DNA from: Parietichytrium sp. I65-24A
Lineage: Eukaryota > Sar > Bigyra > Thraustochytrida > Thraustochytriidae
Assembly: GCA_012862575.1 (NCBI GenBank)
Contig: BLSF01000115.1
Span: forward strand, 1 to 58,185
Direction of reading: 5' to 3'
Length of the DNA stretch: 58,185 nt
Numbering within the stretch: the first letter of the stretch is position 1; every line of letters starts with the position of its first letter. A model generated the notes under the pieces. It was not told the origin of the DNA and searched no databases. It worked only from the letters and a program-made list of their open reading frames with translations. Positions 19,278 to 27,921 of this stretch are shown here, one piece after another. Made by a program: the position numbers and the translations under genes.

Positions 19278-20717
19278 TCATTCCGCGCGAGACTTCTCGA
19301 TGGCTTCCACAGCTTGAAGTATTTCGCGGGCAATCTCAGGGTCCTTTTCCAGAGGCCCATCGCCTTCCAGGAACATTCCCGCTATATTGCGGTAGGCCTC
19401 CAAGTTCCCGAGCTTGGCTGCTTGCTCGTACGCACGGTAGGCTTCCAGGTGATTTTTGGGCGTCCCCAAGCCGTGATAGTGCATCGCGCCAGCAGCGCAC
19501 CAGGCGCCGCCGTGACCGCTCACCCCCGCTCGCTCGTAAAGCCGCAGGGCCTTGACGTAATCCCTCCCAGAATTGCCGTAAAAGCTCCCTTCAGCTTGCA
19601 TGTGTAGATCCGCGCAAAGAGCTAGCGCGTCGGGGTCCTCTTGTGCAATGCCCATGTCAAGGAAGCGCTTGGCGGCCTCGTGGGTGGCAGAGTCGTGAGC
19701 CAACAGCTGGGCCGCATAAACTTGTGCCTGAGCGTTCCCTTCCTGGGCAGCCTTGCTGACCAGCTCCCATCCTTCAATGTCCAAATCAGAGTCGTCGCCC
19801 TCTTCCGCTGCGGCTGGCACACCTTCGAGGTACCTTTGCCCGAGCCAAAACATTGCGCTAGGGTCCTGGCACTGGAAGGCGGCCTTTCTCATGTACCCGA
19901 TGGCCCCAGCCATGTCGCCAGCTTCCTCTCTCAGCGTGGCCAGGTTGTACAGGGCGTCCGGGTGCGGCGGGTCCCATTCCGCGGCGACCTTGTAGAACCC
20001 GATGGCATCTTCTTCGTCGACGCCGAGCGCCAGCATCTTTTCGCGGTGTTTGTCGTTGGACAGGAACGAATTGGCGAGTAGCACCATCGAGTCCGTGTGC
20101 CCCAGTGCCGCCGCGCTCAAGAGCCACTCGATGGCTTCCTTCCTATTATCCACCGGCGCCTTGCCCTTGTTCACGTTCCTGATCTTCATTATCTCCAGCT
20201 TGGTCTCCTTCGCGCTGCCCCTGCCGCCCGTCGGCTTGCCCTCTGAGTCGTACCCTGGCACCCGCGACGCCAGCGTCTCCAGCGTCTCCAGCGTCTCCAG
20301 CGTCTCCAGCGACTCGAGCTCCAGGGCGCTGGCGTCGGGAACGTGGCTGACCTTGTCGTCGGCCAGCGCCTCCTGCAGCAGCGCTTGTCCCAGCGCGCCT
20401 TGCGCAGCCACGTGTCCCGCCTTCGCGGCTTGTCTCAGCTTCCGAATCCCTTTCGCCAGCTTCGCTTCCGAGCCCAGCCACTCCATGCCCAAGCGAAAGT
20501 CCTCATCCGCAGCGCCACCAGCGCCACCAGCGCCAGTGCCCAACCCCGACAGTCCGCGCCGCGCTTGGGCCAGATGGGACAGACGGGACGAACGGGACAC
20601 TTGGGACAGCTGGGACACTTGGGGGAAGCGGGGCTGCGGGGCGGCGAGGGGAACACGCTGGCCGCGAGCACACGAGCGCAGCCTACGGGCCAGTCCCACC
20701 GCGATGTGGGACGCCAT
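19278..20717 (-). CDS. Sel1-like (TPR-type) repeat protein, putative mitochondrial
   Basis: The first usable ATG (20717) gives 479 aa. The N-terminus (MASHIAVGLARRLRSCARG) is rich in Arg/Ser/Ala without acids, like a mitochondrial presequence. The rest contains Sel1-like repeats, recognisable as A-x-x-G-(x4)-A-x-x-x-L/LG units such as EWLLSAAALGHTDSMVLLA, AIGYMRKAAFQCQDPSAMFWLGQRYLEG, ALRLYERAGVSGHGGAWCAAGAMHYHGLG and AYRAYEQAAKLGNLEAYRNIAGMFLEGDG. Sel1 repeats are protein-protein scaffolds, for example in ER degradation and respiratory complex assembly. Partner unknown. A low-complexity LETLETLETLETL run comes from four tandem 12-base copies (20273-20310), probably slippage-prone. No intron. 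Confidence 0.85.
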   Translation of the reverse strand: MASHIAVGLARRLRSCARGQRVPLAAPQPRFPQVSQLSQVSRSSRLSHLAQARRGLSGLGTGAGGAGGAADEDFRLGMEWLGSEAKLAKGIRKLRQAAKAGHVAAQGALGQALLQEALADDKVSHVPDASALELESLETLETLETLETLASRVPGYDSEGKPTGGRGSAKETKLEIMKIRNVNKGKAPVDNRKEAIEWLLSAAALGHTDSMVLLANSFLSNDKHREKMLALGVDEEDAIGFYKVAAEWDPPHPDALYNLATLREEAGDMAGAIGYMRKAAFQCQDPSAMFWLGQRYLEGVPAAAEEGDDSDLDIEGWELVSKAAQEGNAQAQVYAAQLLAHDSATHEAAKRFLDMGIAQEDPDALALCADLHMQAEGSFYGNSGRDYVKALRLYERAGVSGHGGAWCAAGAMHYHGLGTPKNHLEAYRAYEQAAKLGNLEAYRNIAGMFLEGDGPLEKDPEIAREILQAVEAIEKSRAE

Positions 20718-21165
20718 GAGGGACTCCTGTGGGGGACGCGCGAGGACTGCAGGTGTGTACGCGCGGGCAAGGCGGATTGGGCGGATTGGGCGCTCGGTCA
20801 GGCAGGTGGCGTGAGTTTGTTTGGGGCTGTCTGTGGCGTGGCGGCTGTTGAGAATGGCAGTGAGAATGGCAATGGGAATAGCGACCTTTGCGGCGTTTGC
20901 GTTCAACGCCTTCGGTGGACCACGCTTCGAATTGAGCGTTTGGAGATCGGAACGCTCGCGACGATGGTGGGGACTTGGAGAAGAAACGCGATCCGAGGTT
21001 TACATCGGCGAGGATGGCCAATCCAAATGTATTCGAACTTGGAGGCAAGTGCTGGGTTTGAAGGGACCGGAGCCAAGACACAGGGATCATAGAACTCGGA
21101 AGACAGACAGGGACTGGGCTTCCTTTGCCGTTGTCGAGCTCATGTCTATCCATCAATTTGCGAAA

Positions 21166-21652
21166 CTAGGAGATTGCTTCTTGAAGCTGGGCGGCGTACA
21201 TCACGGAAAGATCCAGGTCGTTCAAAGTGCAAAGTGAGGATCCAAAGGCAGCCATACCGATGGCTTTGAGAGGAACTTCGAAAAGTGTCAAAAGTGACGC
21301 TTTGCTAAACTTTGCTGGGCATCTTCCTTGCGCATTCCATGGGAACCAACAGAGAATTCTCACGAACCCCCAGAGACTGGACATTTGTCGAAAGATGCCA
21401 TTGCTTACAAGCGAATTGCAGCCTATGCTGCCCCGATCTACCGCGTTCTGCGTTGTAGAGCTCCAGAACACACACTTGCTCAGGCATCGAGTTGCATGTC
21501 ATCCACCACCAACGGGCTTGATATCGATGTCTCTTCGTCCAACAAACTATACCTTTCAATCAAGATACAGTCTTGCTTTTTCTCGTCAACCAACCGGCAA
21601 ATCCCACGAACATAACTGCGTATCCCCAAAGCATTTCGGCGTCCATGAGTGC
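21166..21652 (-). CDS. Possible small spliced membrane protein, unknown
   Basis: Minus-strand pieces read as protein: one starting at an ATG near 21645 (MDAEMLWGYAVMFVGFAGWL, a transmembrane-like segment) and a C-terminal piece ending at 21166 with KAIGMAAFGSSLCTLNDLDL and a TAG. A GTGAGA...TTTAG intron of about 61 nt before the last piece is plausible. Other junctions are not resolved. An alternative is a run-on open frame through 21471. I do not recognise the family. Confidence 0.3.
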
Positions 21653-22167
21653 GCGGCATACGCGGCACACGTGCTGCAGTTCCACATGTATAAACAAGAG
21701 ATCCGAGTGAGAGAGGTGTGTACTACTAGTACTTTCCCTAAGTGAACGGGACGCACGTGCGGAACGCATCTAGTTAACCATTCCTTAAGAGTTTGATGTA
21801 GAACATTTCTTGAGAGCAACTACTGTACTCCGGTAGAGCTCCCTATTCCCGAGAACTGCTCGTTGTTCTCTGCGAAGACTGTTCTCTATTTTCCTGCCTA
21901 CTAGACCTTTTGAATAGATAATATAGGACTGGTCGTAGGGTACTGGTTGATCCTTACTCCTCTTGTCTATGGTATACAGTAATGGACAACTGATACTACA
22001 GTAATATATATGAATGTCTTACGTTTCTGGCAGAACATGATGGAACCAGGTGGTCACTAGTAGGTTGCTTATCTCCCACTACTATGAAAGCAGCACCGGA
22101 GTCCCGTAATTTATCCTAGCAGACCCTTACACACAGGATACTGTTTCCGTCTCCTGCTTCTTTCCTG

Positions 22168-22175
22168 CGAGGACA
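22168..22175 (+). promoter_or_regulatory. CGAGGACA motif copy
   Basis: Copy of the recurrent 8-mer 343 bases upstream of the CBS-protein ATG. A related CGAGGACT lies at 22361-22368. Confidence 0.3.
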
Positions 22176-22364
22176 CTGCGTCACCGTACTATCTTACCCG
22201 AATCTCTCCGCTTTTAGGTTTATACCTAAACTCCAACCCCGCAGCGAAGAAGAGAGCCGCGTTAAGCAACCGCTCGGCGCAGTCTATTTAGTGTCCAGGT
22301 AACACAGGTATCTGGTTCGGTACTGTTCGACGAGTGGGGCGTTAACTGCGGACACACGGGCGAG

Positions 22365-22487
22365 GACTGGGACTGGGACTGGGACTGGGACTGGGACGCT
22401 TGGATAGCGGGACGCGACGTAGAGAGAAGAGGGCGCGACATTTGTTGTTGTTGTTGTTATTGTTGTTGTTGTTGTTGTTGTTGTTGA
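22365..22487 (+). repeat. (GGGACT)n and (TTG)n microsatellites
   Basis: Five or so GGGACT units (22365-22397) are followed, after 45 bases, by about 15 TTG units (22442-22487, one ATT variant). They lie 30-150 bases upstream of the CBS-protein start, in its presumed leader or promoter. Confidence 0.9.
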
Positions 22488-22517
22488 GCTGTAAAGTCGA
22501 AAGAGGAGATCGGAGAA

Positions 22518-23636
22518 ATGGCGTCCAAGAGCGCGACGAAGGAAATGGAAATCTTTTACCAAGGGCTTTTTTCCTCGAAGAAGGTGGGCAGTTTCCCCTT
22601 CCCGGAGAAGGCGATCATCGAAGTCAAGTCGACGGACACCGTAGACTCGGCGTTTAGAAAGCTGGTGGAGCACAAATTGCTGTCCGCTCCGTGCTGGGAC
22701 GAAGAGAAGCAAAAGTACCTTGGATTCTTCGACATCGCAGACGCTCTGGCGCTCATCTACAGCGTGGATCTGCTTATCACGGCCATTCCGGACTCGATGC
22801 TCAAGACTTCCACAGCAATTCGATTGGCTTCTTCGGGCAGCGCTTGCCCGGACTGCACGGAGCTGCTGGTCGGCAGCATCTTCGATGACGTGGACAATGG
22901 GCAGGAGCAGCGCTCGGCGGCTTGGAACCCGGTGACAAACGACGCTCCGATGAGCCAAGTCATCTTCATGCTGGCCACATCCACGCGCAGGGTGCCGGTG
23001 ATCGACCCCGAAACGAAGCGCGTGATTAAGATTCTTTCGCAGTCGCTCGTGACTCAGGTGCTCAACGACACGCTTAAGGAGATGGAGTCGCGCGGGGACC
23101 CTATGCCAGAGCTCTTCAGCAAAACGCCAAGGAACAGTGGTGGCTTTGGTGTTCGCCCCGTGCTCACCGTGCACGCGGACAACAACACTGCCCGCGATGC
23201 CTTCAAGAAGATAATAGAGAATGGAGTGTCTGCTGTGGCTGTGTTGGATGAAGACGGCAAAATGCTAAGCAGCATCACCACAAAAGACATCCGCCTCTTC
23301 AAGAGCTTGGAAGAGGCTGCTCTGCAGAGACTGAGCGCTGAGAAATCAAAGCGAGACTCGGATAGCGACAAGAACCCAAAAGAGCACTTGGCTCTGATGG
23401 ATTTGACTTGCGGTGACTTTGTGTCTATGATCGAACTCACTGCGACCAACACTGGCGTCACTATGGCCCCCGTTGTCATTGTCGATCGCGATGCTCCAAT
23501 CCGAAAGATGATTGCTCGCCTTGCTCTAACCAAGAAACATCGCTTGTTTATCTGCGATGATCGCAGACCGGCCGGAGTAGTCTCAGTGTCCGATATTGCA
23601 AAATTGTTGGTGACCGACCCCAACAAGAAAGAGTGA
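22518..23636 (+). CDS. Four-CBS-domain protein, AMPK-gamma/SNF4-like
   Basis: The 372 aa intronless protein consists of two Bateman modules. CBS1 lies around residues 20-75 (DTVDSAFRKLVEHKLLSAPC, YLGFFDIADALALI), CBS2 around 130-185, CBS3 around 210-265 (DNNTARDAFKKIIENGVSAVAVLD, SSITTKDIRLF) and CBS4 around 305-365 (DAPIRKMIARLALTKKHRLFI, AGVVSVSDIAKLL). CBS pairs bind adenine nucleotides. In AMPK/SNF1 complexes the gamma subunit senses AMP/ADP and controls the kinase. The length and pattern fit a gamma-type or plant CBSX/SnRK1-gamma-like subunit, but no beta-subunit or kinase contact motif can be checked here. A Ser/Thr kinase with a KA1-like tail is encoded at 45680-48223 in the same window, so a functional link is possible but speculative. 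Confidence 0.88.
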   Translation: MASKSATKEMEIFYQGLFSSKKVGSFPFPEKAIIEVKSTDTVDSAFRKLVEHKLLSAPCWDEEKQKYLGFFDIADALALIYSVDLLITAIPDSMLKTSTAIRLASSGSACPDCTELLVGSIFDDVDNGQEQRSAAWNPVTNDAPMSQVIFMLATSTRRVPVIDPETKRVIKILSQSLVTQVLNDTLKEMESRGDPMPELFSKTPRNSGGFGVRPVLTVHADNNTARDAFKKIIENGVSAVAVLDEDGKMLSSITTKDIRLFKSLEEAALQRLSAEKSKRDSDSDKNPKEHLALMDLTCGDFVSMIELTATNTGVTMAPVVIVDRDAPIRKMIARLALTKKHRLFICDDRRPAGVVSVSDIAKLLVTDPNKKE

Positions 23637-24282
23637 TCGCGTGGCCCGAATTTCTGGAGCGCGAGAATAGCTTGCACGCTGCTGAGCAGCCGAGGGGCGT
23701 TGGGGAAGGACTCTGCTGATGCTTGCTAGGGACGATCATCCCCTTCAACAGGATTGCGCGATACGGCAACATTGAGATTACTTTTGCGAGTTGTGTTTTA
23801 GCAAGAACGAGCGGGGAAGTAAGATTACGATATATAGGTTGTGCTAATTTTGCATAAGACATGTTTTCCCCTTTCTCCATGGACAGATGATCTTAACAAA
23901 GGTGTCTGTTTCTTTCTTTTCCTCACATTTTACTTTACAACAAGAATCCAAAGCGATACATTCCAAGACAACGCATCAAACAAGAAAGGCGGCACCCACC
24001 CCCCCTCGCCACGAAGTCGTGGCGAGGCAGCTAGCTGCAAACACGCAACAAGACGTGCGGTTGCCCATCACATTGATTTCACAAGTCCAAATTTTGACCT
24101 TGAAAAGAAAGTGCAGAATTCAGCAAACACCAGAACCGATGATTCGTAGAAATGTGTAAACTTCTCGTCAACGTCTTTCTACCTCTGTGGGAAACACAAT
24201 GCATAACTTCTCGTCAGAGTACTTTTACCGCAGATTCGTGCGTAAACAGAGACAACGTTCATAAAAAGAATTAAGTCAGGAA
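23637..24282. other. Convergent spacer
   Basis: 3' ends of the CBS and ALG3 genes. One small inverted repeat (CCTCGCCACGAAGTCGTGGCGAGG, about 24004-24027) could form a strong hairpin. No gene. Confidence 0.5.
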
Positions 24283-25560
24283 TTACTTCTCCTTCCTCTG
24301 TATGTCCTTCGCAGAGGGAAGCTTAATTGGGGTTGAGAACCACAGACACATCAAAAGTGCGACGTGGCATACCTGAAGTAGTGCGCTTGACACTGGCGTG
24401 GCCGGGAATACGTTGTAGCAGTATTCTATGGATAGAATCAATGGGATACCGACCAGGGGGTGCAAACATTGCGACGCCAAGAAGCCCAGTGTGTGGAAAT
24501 ACCACGCATAGAATTGGTAGTGCATGGACCGCGAGAAGACGATTCCGATAAAGTTGCTTGCGAAAAGGGTAACGCAAATGTGCTGCACTCCTGTTGCAGA
24601 TTTGAGCGCGCTTGCTAAAGGCGCCAACGTTGGCCTGAACAAGCAAGTCTTGATCAAGCCAAAGAGACCACCGGCGTGGGACGCAGCGAAATGTTTGTGC
24701 CCGAATGCCACCCAGGTCAGCAAGGTCGCCACCATGAGTCCAAGAGCCAGCTCACGAGACACGAAGATTTCCTCGGGCAAAAACTTAAAGTTCACGGTCC
24801 ACTTGAACTGAAAAACGCGACCAAGCTCAAATGCGCGGTCCAAGTAGGTGGCCGGATTTTCGAGTAGGAAGGGAGTTGCGAGAAGGATTTGAATGGAGAC
24901 GCACAACAGGCCACGGAGAACACTAGGAATGAGACCCCCGCCCTCCAGCAAAATGACAGCCAAGCCCGGCAAGAAGAGCACAATGTTCATCTTGATGCTC
25001 AGCGCTAGGGAGAAGAGCACAGTTGCGAGTGTCCAACACCGCCGGACAAGCGCAAACATGCACGCATACATAACGAGCATAGCAAGGCCATCGTTAAACA
25101 GCCTGAGAACAAAGATGGAGAACACCCGCTTGCTGATGAAGAGCATCGGAACAATCCACCATGAGGTGAATCGAGATGCCGTAGATTTGCTGGATTCTGT
25201 TGGACGGTAAAAGACCGTGCCGAGCACGAGAAAGAGAGTCAGTGCATGCATGACGGCAAAGATATATTGGCCAGTGCGTAGGTCCATGCCACTGTCCGTC
25301 GCCCAGCGCAGCGCCATAAACGCGTACACAAAGCCTGCGGGGTACACGAGCGGCCCAGTATCCCCCTGCAATTTGCTGTAATCCCACTGACCGTGCAGCA
25401 GCGGGCCCTCCACTTCCTGCATATAAGCGCGCCAGTCAATCTCTGTGTACGCCACCTTTTCAATAATCACGATGCACATCGCCAGGTCGACCACCGCCAG
25501 CGCGGCCCACGCCAAAGGCTTGCGCAAGACATTATCCATCACCGAGTTGATCTTGTCCAT
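24283..25560 (-). CDS. ALG3: Dol-P-Man:Man5GlcNAc2-PP-dolichol alpha-1,3-mannosyltransferase
   Basis: The enzyme adds the first lumenal mannose (from dolichol-phosphate mannose) to the lipid-linked oligosaccharide in the ER membrane. The protein is 425 aa, within the family range, and has about ten hydrophobic segments. Diagnostic motifs are YTEIDWRAYMQEVEG near the N-terminus, GDTGPLVYPAGFVY, the lumenal SKRVFSIFVLRLFNDG block, KMNIVLFLPGL and the LFASNFIGIVFSRSMHYQFY/WYFHTLG block near the C-terminus. The C-terminus (QRKEK) resembles a dibasic ER-retrieval signal. The leader has a TTC/GAA tract (25664-25684 on plus). No intron. With UGGT it places a eukaryotic N-glycosylation pathway in this organism. 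Confidence 0.97.
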   Translation of the reverse strand: MDKINSVMDNVLRKPLAWAALAVVDLAMCIVIIEKVAYTEIDWRAYMQEVEGPLLHGQWDYSKLQGDTGPLVYPAGFVYAFMALRWATDSGMDLRTGQYIFAVMHALTLFLVLGTVFYRPTESSKSTASRFTSWWIVPMLFISKRVFSIFVLRLFNDGLAMLVMYACMFALVRRCWTLATVLFSLALSIKMNIVLFLPGLAVILLEGGGLIPSVLRGLLCVSIQILLATPFLLENPATYLDRAFELGRVFQFKWTVNFKFLPEEIFVSRELALGLMVATLLTWVAFGHKHFAASHAGGLFGLIKTCLFRPTLAPLASALKSATGVQHICVTLFASNFIGIVFSRSMHYQFYAWYFHTLGFLASQCLHPLVGIPLILSIEYCYNVFPATPVSSALLQVCHVALLMCLWFSTPIKLPSAKDIQRKEK

Positions 25561-25943
25561 CTCTTCCTTCTCGCACTCTTGTGCCGTTTCGCTTCACCAG
25601 GTCGCTAAACCCGAAGGCCAAAGCTAGGTGTCGTACTTTTTTTTTCCCAAAAGCCTGACAACTTCCTTCTTCTTCTTCTTCTTCAACCTAACGTCAACTC
25701 GATCACTCAGCCCTCTTCCCCAAGGCTCGTGCTCTCGTACAACCTCCTAAGATCCACTACGCTCTGATTCGCACACCCTTTGCGCGTACCTTACGCATAC
25801 GCGCGTACTGCTAGTACCTCACTGTTTACACTACTGGTACTCACTGTCAGTACTGTCCGTACCGTACTTTCACAGAGTGTGCTAGCTAGCTGGTTTACGT
25901 CTAACGTAGGGCCATTTAATGAGGAAATTACCTGTTCTGTAGT

Positions 25944-25990
25944 AGATAGATAGATAGATAGATAGATAGAGAGATAGAGAGATAGATAAG
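25944..25990 (+). repeat. (GATA)n microsatellite
   Basis: About nine GATA units with two GAGA interruptions. Confidence 0.9.
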
Positions 25991-26302
25991 TAGAGCCAAG
26001 GGTTTTGGTGTTCACTGTTCACATCTTGATTTTTATGTTCATTCAAATTTTGGTTCTCACTGTTAACTCAGTCAATGTTCAAAGCACCAAGCGCTTCTTG
26101 TTTGTTCGAAGGTGTTTCAATATTTTCAATCCTCGTCGAAAGATTAAAAGAGTCACAGAAATAAGATAGCAAGAAGGCATCTTGACAGTCACATACATAA
26201 TTTCCTTAGATAATTTCCTGAATAGTAGTATAGTATAGCTCCGTCGTAACGGCCACTATGTCATAAAAGCTACAGGATAGTTGGACTTACCGGTTCTAGA
26301 CC

Positions 26303-26322
26303 GGGTTCTCCGGCGAAGAACC
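26303..26322 (+). promoter_or_regulatory. Palindrome copy 1 upstream of TrmO gene
   Basis: GGGTTCTCCGGCGAAGAACC. The arms GGTTCT and AGAACC flank a 7-nt spacer. It is 18/20 identical to the copy at 26439 and lies 145 bases upstream of the start codon. It could be a dimeric DNA-binding-protein site or an RNA stem-loop in the leader. Confidence 0.45.
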
Positions 26323-26377
26323 GATCTCCCCTCCACTCAAAAAGCAGACACAGCAGGCCGATCACACAACGAACGCG

Positions 26378-26385
26378 CGAGGACA
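26378..26385 (+). promoter_or_regulatory. CGAGGACA motif copy
   Basis: Copy of the recurrent 8-mer, 82 bases upstream of the TrmO start. Confidence 0.3.
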
Positions 26386-26438
26386 GGCGGGACCCGGTTC
26401 TCCTCCCAATCCTGGCACGCCGCGCGGGCCGATCGTCC

Positions 26439-26459
26439 GGGTTCTCCCGCGCAGAACCC
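26439..26459 (+). promoter_or_regulatory. Palindrome copy 2 upstream of TrmO gene
   Basis: Perfect 7-bp arms (GGGTTCT / AGAACCC) around a 7-nt spacer, ending 7 bases before the ATG at 26467. Spacing and sequence match copy 1. Its position so close to the start makes an effect on translation as plausible as one on transcription. Confidence 0.45.
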
Positions 26460-26466
26460 ACCGCCC

Positions 26467-27639
26467 ATGTCTTCCAGCGGGGCCCCTTCCCGCGGCTGCG
26501 CAGCCGCCTTCGCCATCGCCACCACCACCCTCCTCACCGGCCTCATCATCATCCGCCATCGCCATCGCCATCGCCATCCCCGATGCCGCGAACGCGGGCG
26601 GGACGTCTCTCCTGAAAATCGTCGCCACGGGGACACTCCCGACGCACGGACAAGTACACGCAACCACGCCATCAACGCTACCAACGCTATCAACGCGGTC
26701 GAAACGGGCGCCATTTCGGAGCATGAGACGGAGCTGGGCTCTCCCAATGCCACTGGGAGCAGTTTGGACAAGATGAAAACAGAAGAAGGAGAAGGAGATG
26801 GCGATGGCGACAATGCGGAGGACTACAAGACGCTGGAACTGCGTCCGATCGGCGTGGCGTTCACGGTGTTCGCCGACCGTAACCTGGCGCCTAACCAGCC
26901 TACGCGGTGCCCTGGCGTGGAGGCTGTGATCGACCTCTCCGGCGCGGAGAGCGGGAGCCTGGACGGTCTGCGCGAGTTCTCCCACGTGTGGATCGTGTTC
27001 TGGTTCCACCGCAACTCTGCGCGGCTGCGACGCAAGGGACGCGTGCTGCCGCCGCGCAAGGCGGACGGCGCCAAAGTGGGCGTGTTCGCGTGCCGCACGC
27101 CGAGTCGCCCTGCGCCATTGGGTTTGTCGCTGGTGAGGATTGTGTCCGTGGACGAGCGCCGGTGCAGACTGCGCGTGGCGGGCGTGGACCTGCTGGACGG
27201 CACGCCCGTGCTGGATATTAAGCCGTTCATACCGCACCACGACATGGCCATGGGCGCCGTGCGCGTGCCGGAGTGGGTGGCCGCGTCGGCGCAGTTGGAG
27301 CCGGACATGGAGTCGGTGGAGGTGGCGGAAACGGTGGAGCGGCGGCTGAAGGCCATGGCGTGGCCGCGCGGAACGTATCGCGGCGCAGATGAGGTGCTTG
27401 CGGCGCTGCGGGAAGTGCTGCGATGGGACGGGCGAAAGCAGCACGTGAGGAAGGAGCATGCCGCGGCGGGCGGCGGACAGTGGATTTTCGAAATGGCGCC
27501 CAAGCTCGACTTTGTGCTGCAATACGACGGCCAAGGAGGCGTGCGCTGTCTGGATGTCTTCCCAAAGGGTCAGGTGCGCTTCGTGAAGGGGAAGGGCGTG
27601 GTGCGCGCGGACAACGGCTTGCCGGCTGTGGAGACTTGA
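26467..27639 (+). CDS. TrmO/TsaA-like tRNA (t6A37) N6-methyltransferase, membrane-anchored form
   Basis: The first ATG (26467) gives 390 aa. The N-terminus holds one hydrophobic stretch (AFAIATTTLLTGLIII) followed by His-Arg repeats and a polar, low-complexity linker (NATNAINAV, Glu/Asp-Gly run). The conserved TsaA/UPF0066 beta-barrel spans residues ~125-265: LRPIGVAFT, AVIDLSGAESGSLDGLREFSHVWIVFWFH, then VGVFACRTPSRPAPLGLSLVRI and GTPVLDIKPFIPHHD. In bacteria and humans (TRMO) this enzyme uses SAM to convert t6A37 to m6t6A37 in ANN-reading tRNAs, especially tRNA-Thr. The C-terminal ~110 residues match the extra domain typical of longer TrmO proteins. The hydrophobic N-terminus could be a membrane anchor or an organelle-targeting signal. 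GC-rich throughout, no intron. Confidence 0.9.
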   Translation: MSSSGAPSRGCAAAFAIATTTLLTGLIIIRHRHRHRHPRCRERGRDVSPENRRHGDTPDARTSTRNHAINATNAINAVETGAISEHETELGSPNATGSSLDKMKTEEGEGDGDGDNAEDYKTLELRPIGVAFTVFADRNLAPNQPTRCPGVEAVIDLSGAESGSLDGLREFSHVWIVFWFHRNSARLRRKGRVLPPRKADGAKVGVFACRTPSRPAPLGLSLVRIVSVDERRCRLRVAGVDLLDGTPVLDIKPFIPHHDMAMGAVRVPEWVAASAQLEPDMESVEVAETVERRLKAMAWPRGTYRGADEVLAALREVLRWDGRKQHVRKEHAAAGGGQWIFEMAPKLDFVLQYDGQGGVRCLDVFPKGQVRFVKGKGVVRADNGLPAVET

Positions 27640-27921
27640 GGGCTTCTTGTCTCTCTTTTTTTTTGCAAGATTCAGAATTCTGGCTTGAGGTGGTGCACGG
27701 GAGCTGAGAGCTCAGGCTCAATCTGATTTGGTACTTGTATTGATGTGTAAAATTTTATGATAGGAAAAGAGTTGAAATAAAAGTTGCGCCTCAGGTAATG
27801 AATGTTTCACAGTAACAAATAGAACGATTTTTTTGGTTTGACCTCTGCACGAGAGCGCCAGTGAGAGCGTTGCTTGGTTGGGTGGATGGATGTCTTGCGG
27901 CTGCACGCACGATACTCAAGC
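27640..27921. other. Convergent spacer
   Basis: 3' ends of the TrmO and AIM24-family genes. No gene is visible. Confidence 0.5.

Larger units (their letters stand above)
20718..22517. other. Divergent intergenic region
   Basis: Lies between the Sel1 gene (minus) and the CBS gene (plus). It includes a possible minus-strand spliced gene (listed separately at 21166-21652), a CGAGGACA copy at 22168, a (GGGACT)n run at 22365-22397 and a (TTG)n run at 22442-22487. About 21770-22260 shows no coding signal. Confidence 0.4.
25561..26466. other. Divergent promoter region ALG3 / TrmO
   Basis: About 900 bases without a supported gene. They contain a TTC tract at 25664-25684, a GATA microsatellite at 25944-25990, an AT-rich stretch at 26000-26250, a CGAGGACA copy at 26378-26385 and two copies of a 20-bp palindrome (26303-26322 and 26439-26459) close to the TrmO start. 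Confidence 0.5.

Noticed and set aside
20002-20814. 270-codon plus-strand frame opposite the Sel1 gene
   Set aside because: Ser-rich shadow of the repeat-containing minus-strand gene.
22284-23174. 296-codon minus-strand frame opposite the CBS gene
   Set aside because: Antisense shadow of the conserved CBS protein, includes the TTG repeat read as poly-Thr.
24004-24027. Strong hairpin as a transcription terminator
   Set aside because: Rho-independent terminators do not apply to nuclear Pol II genes; its function cannot be inferred.
26362-27534. 390-codon minus-strand frame opposite TrmO
   Set aside because: Shadow in a GC-rich gene; the plus strand carries the conserved TsaA domain.
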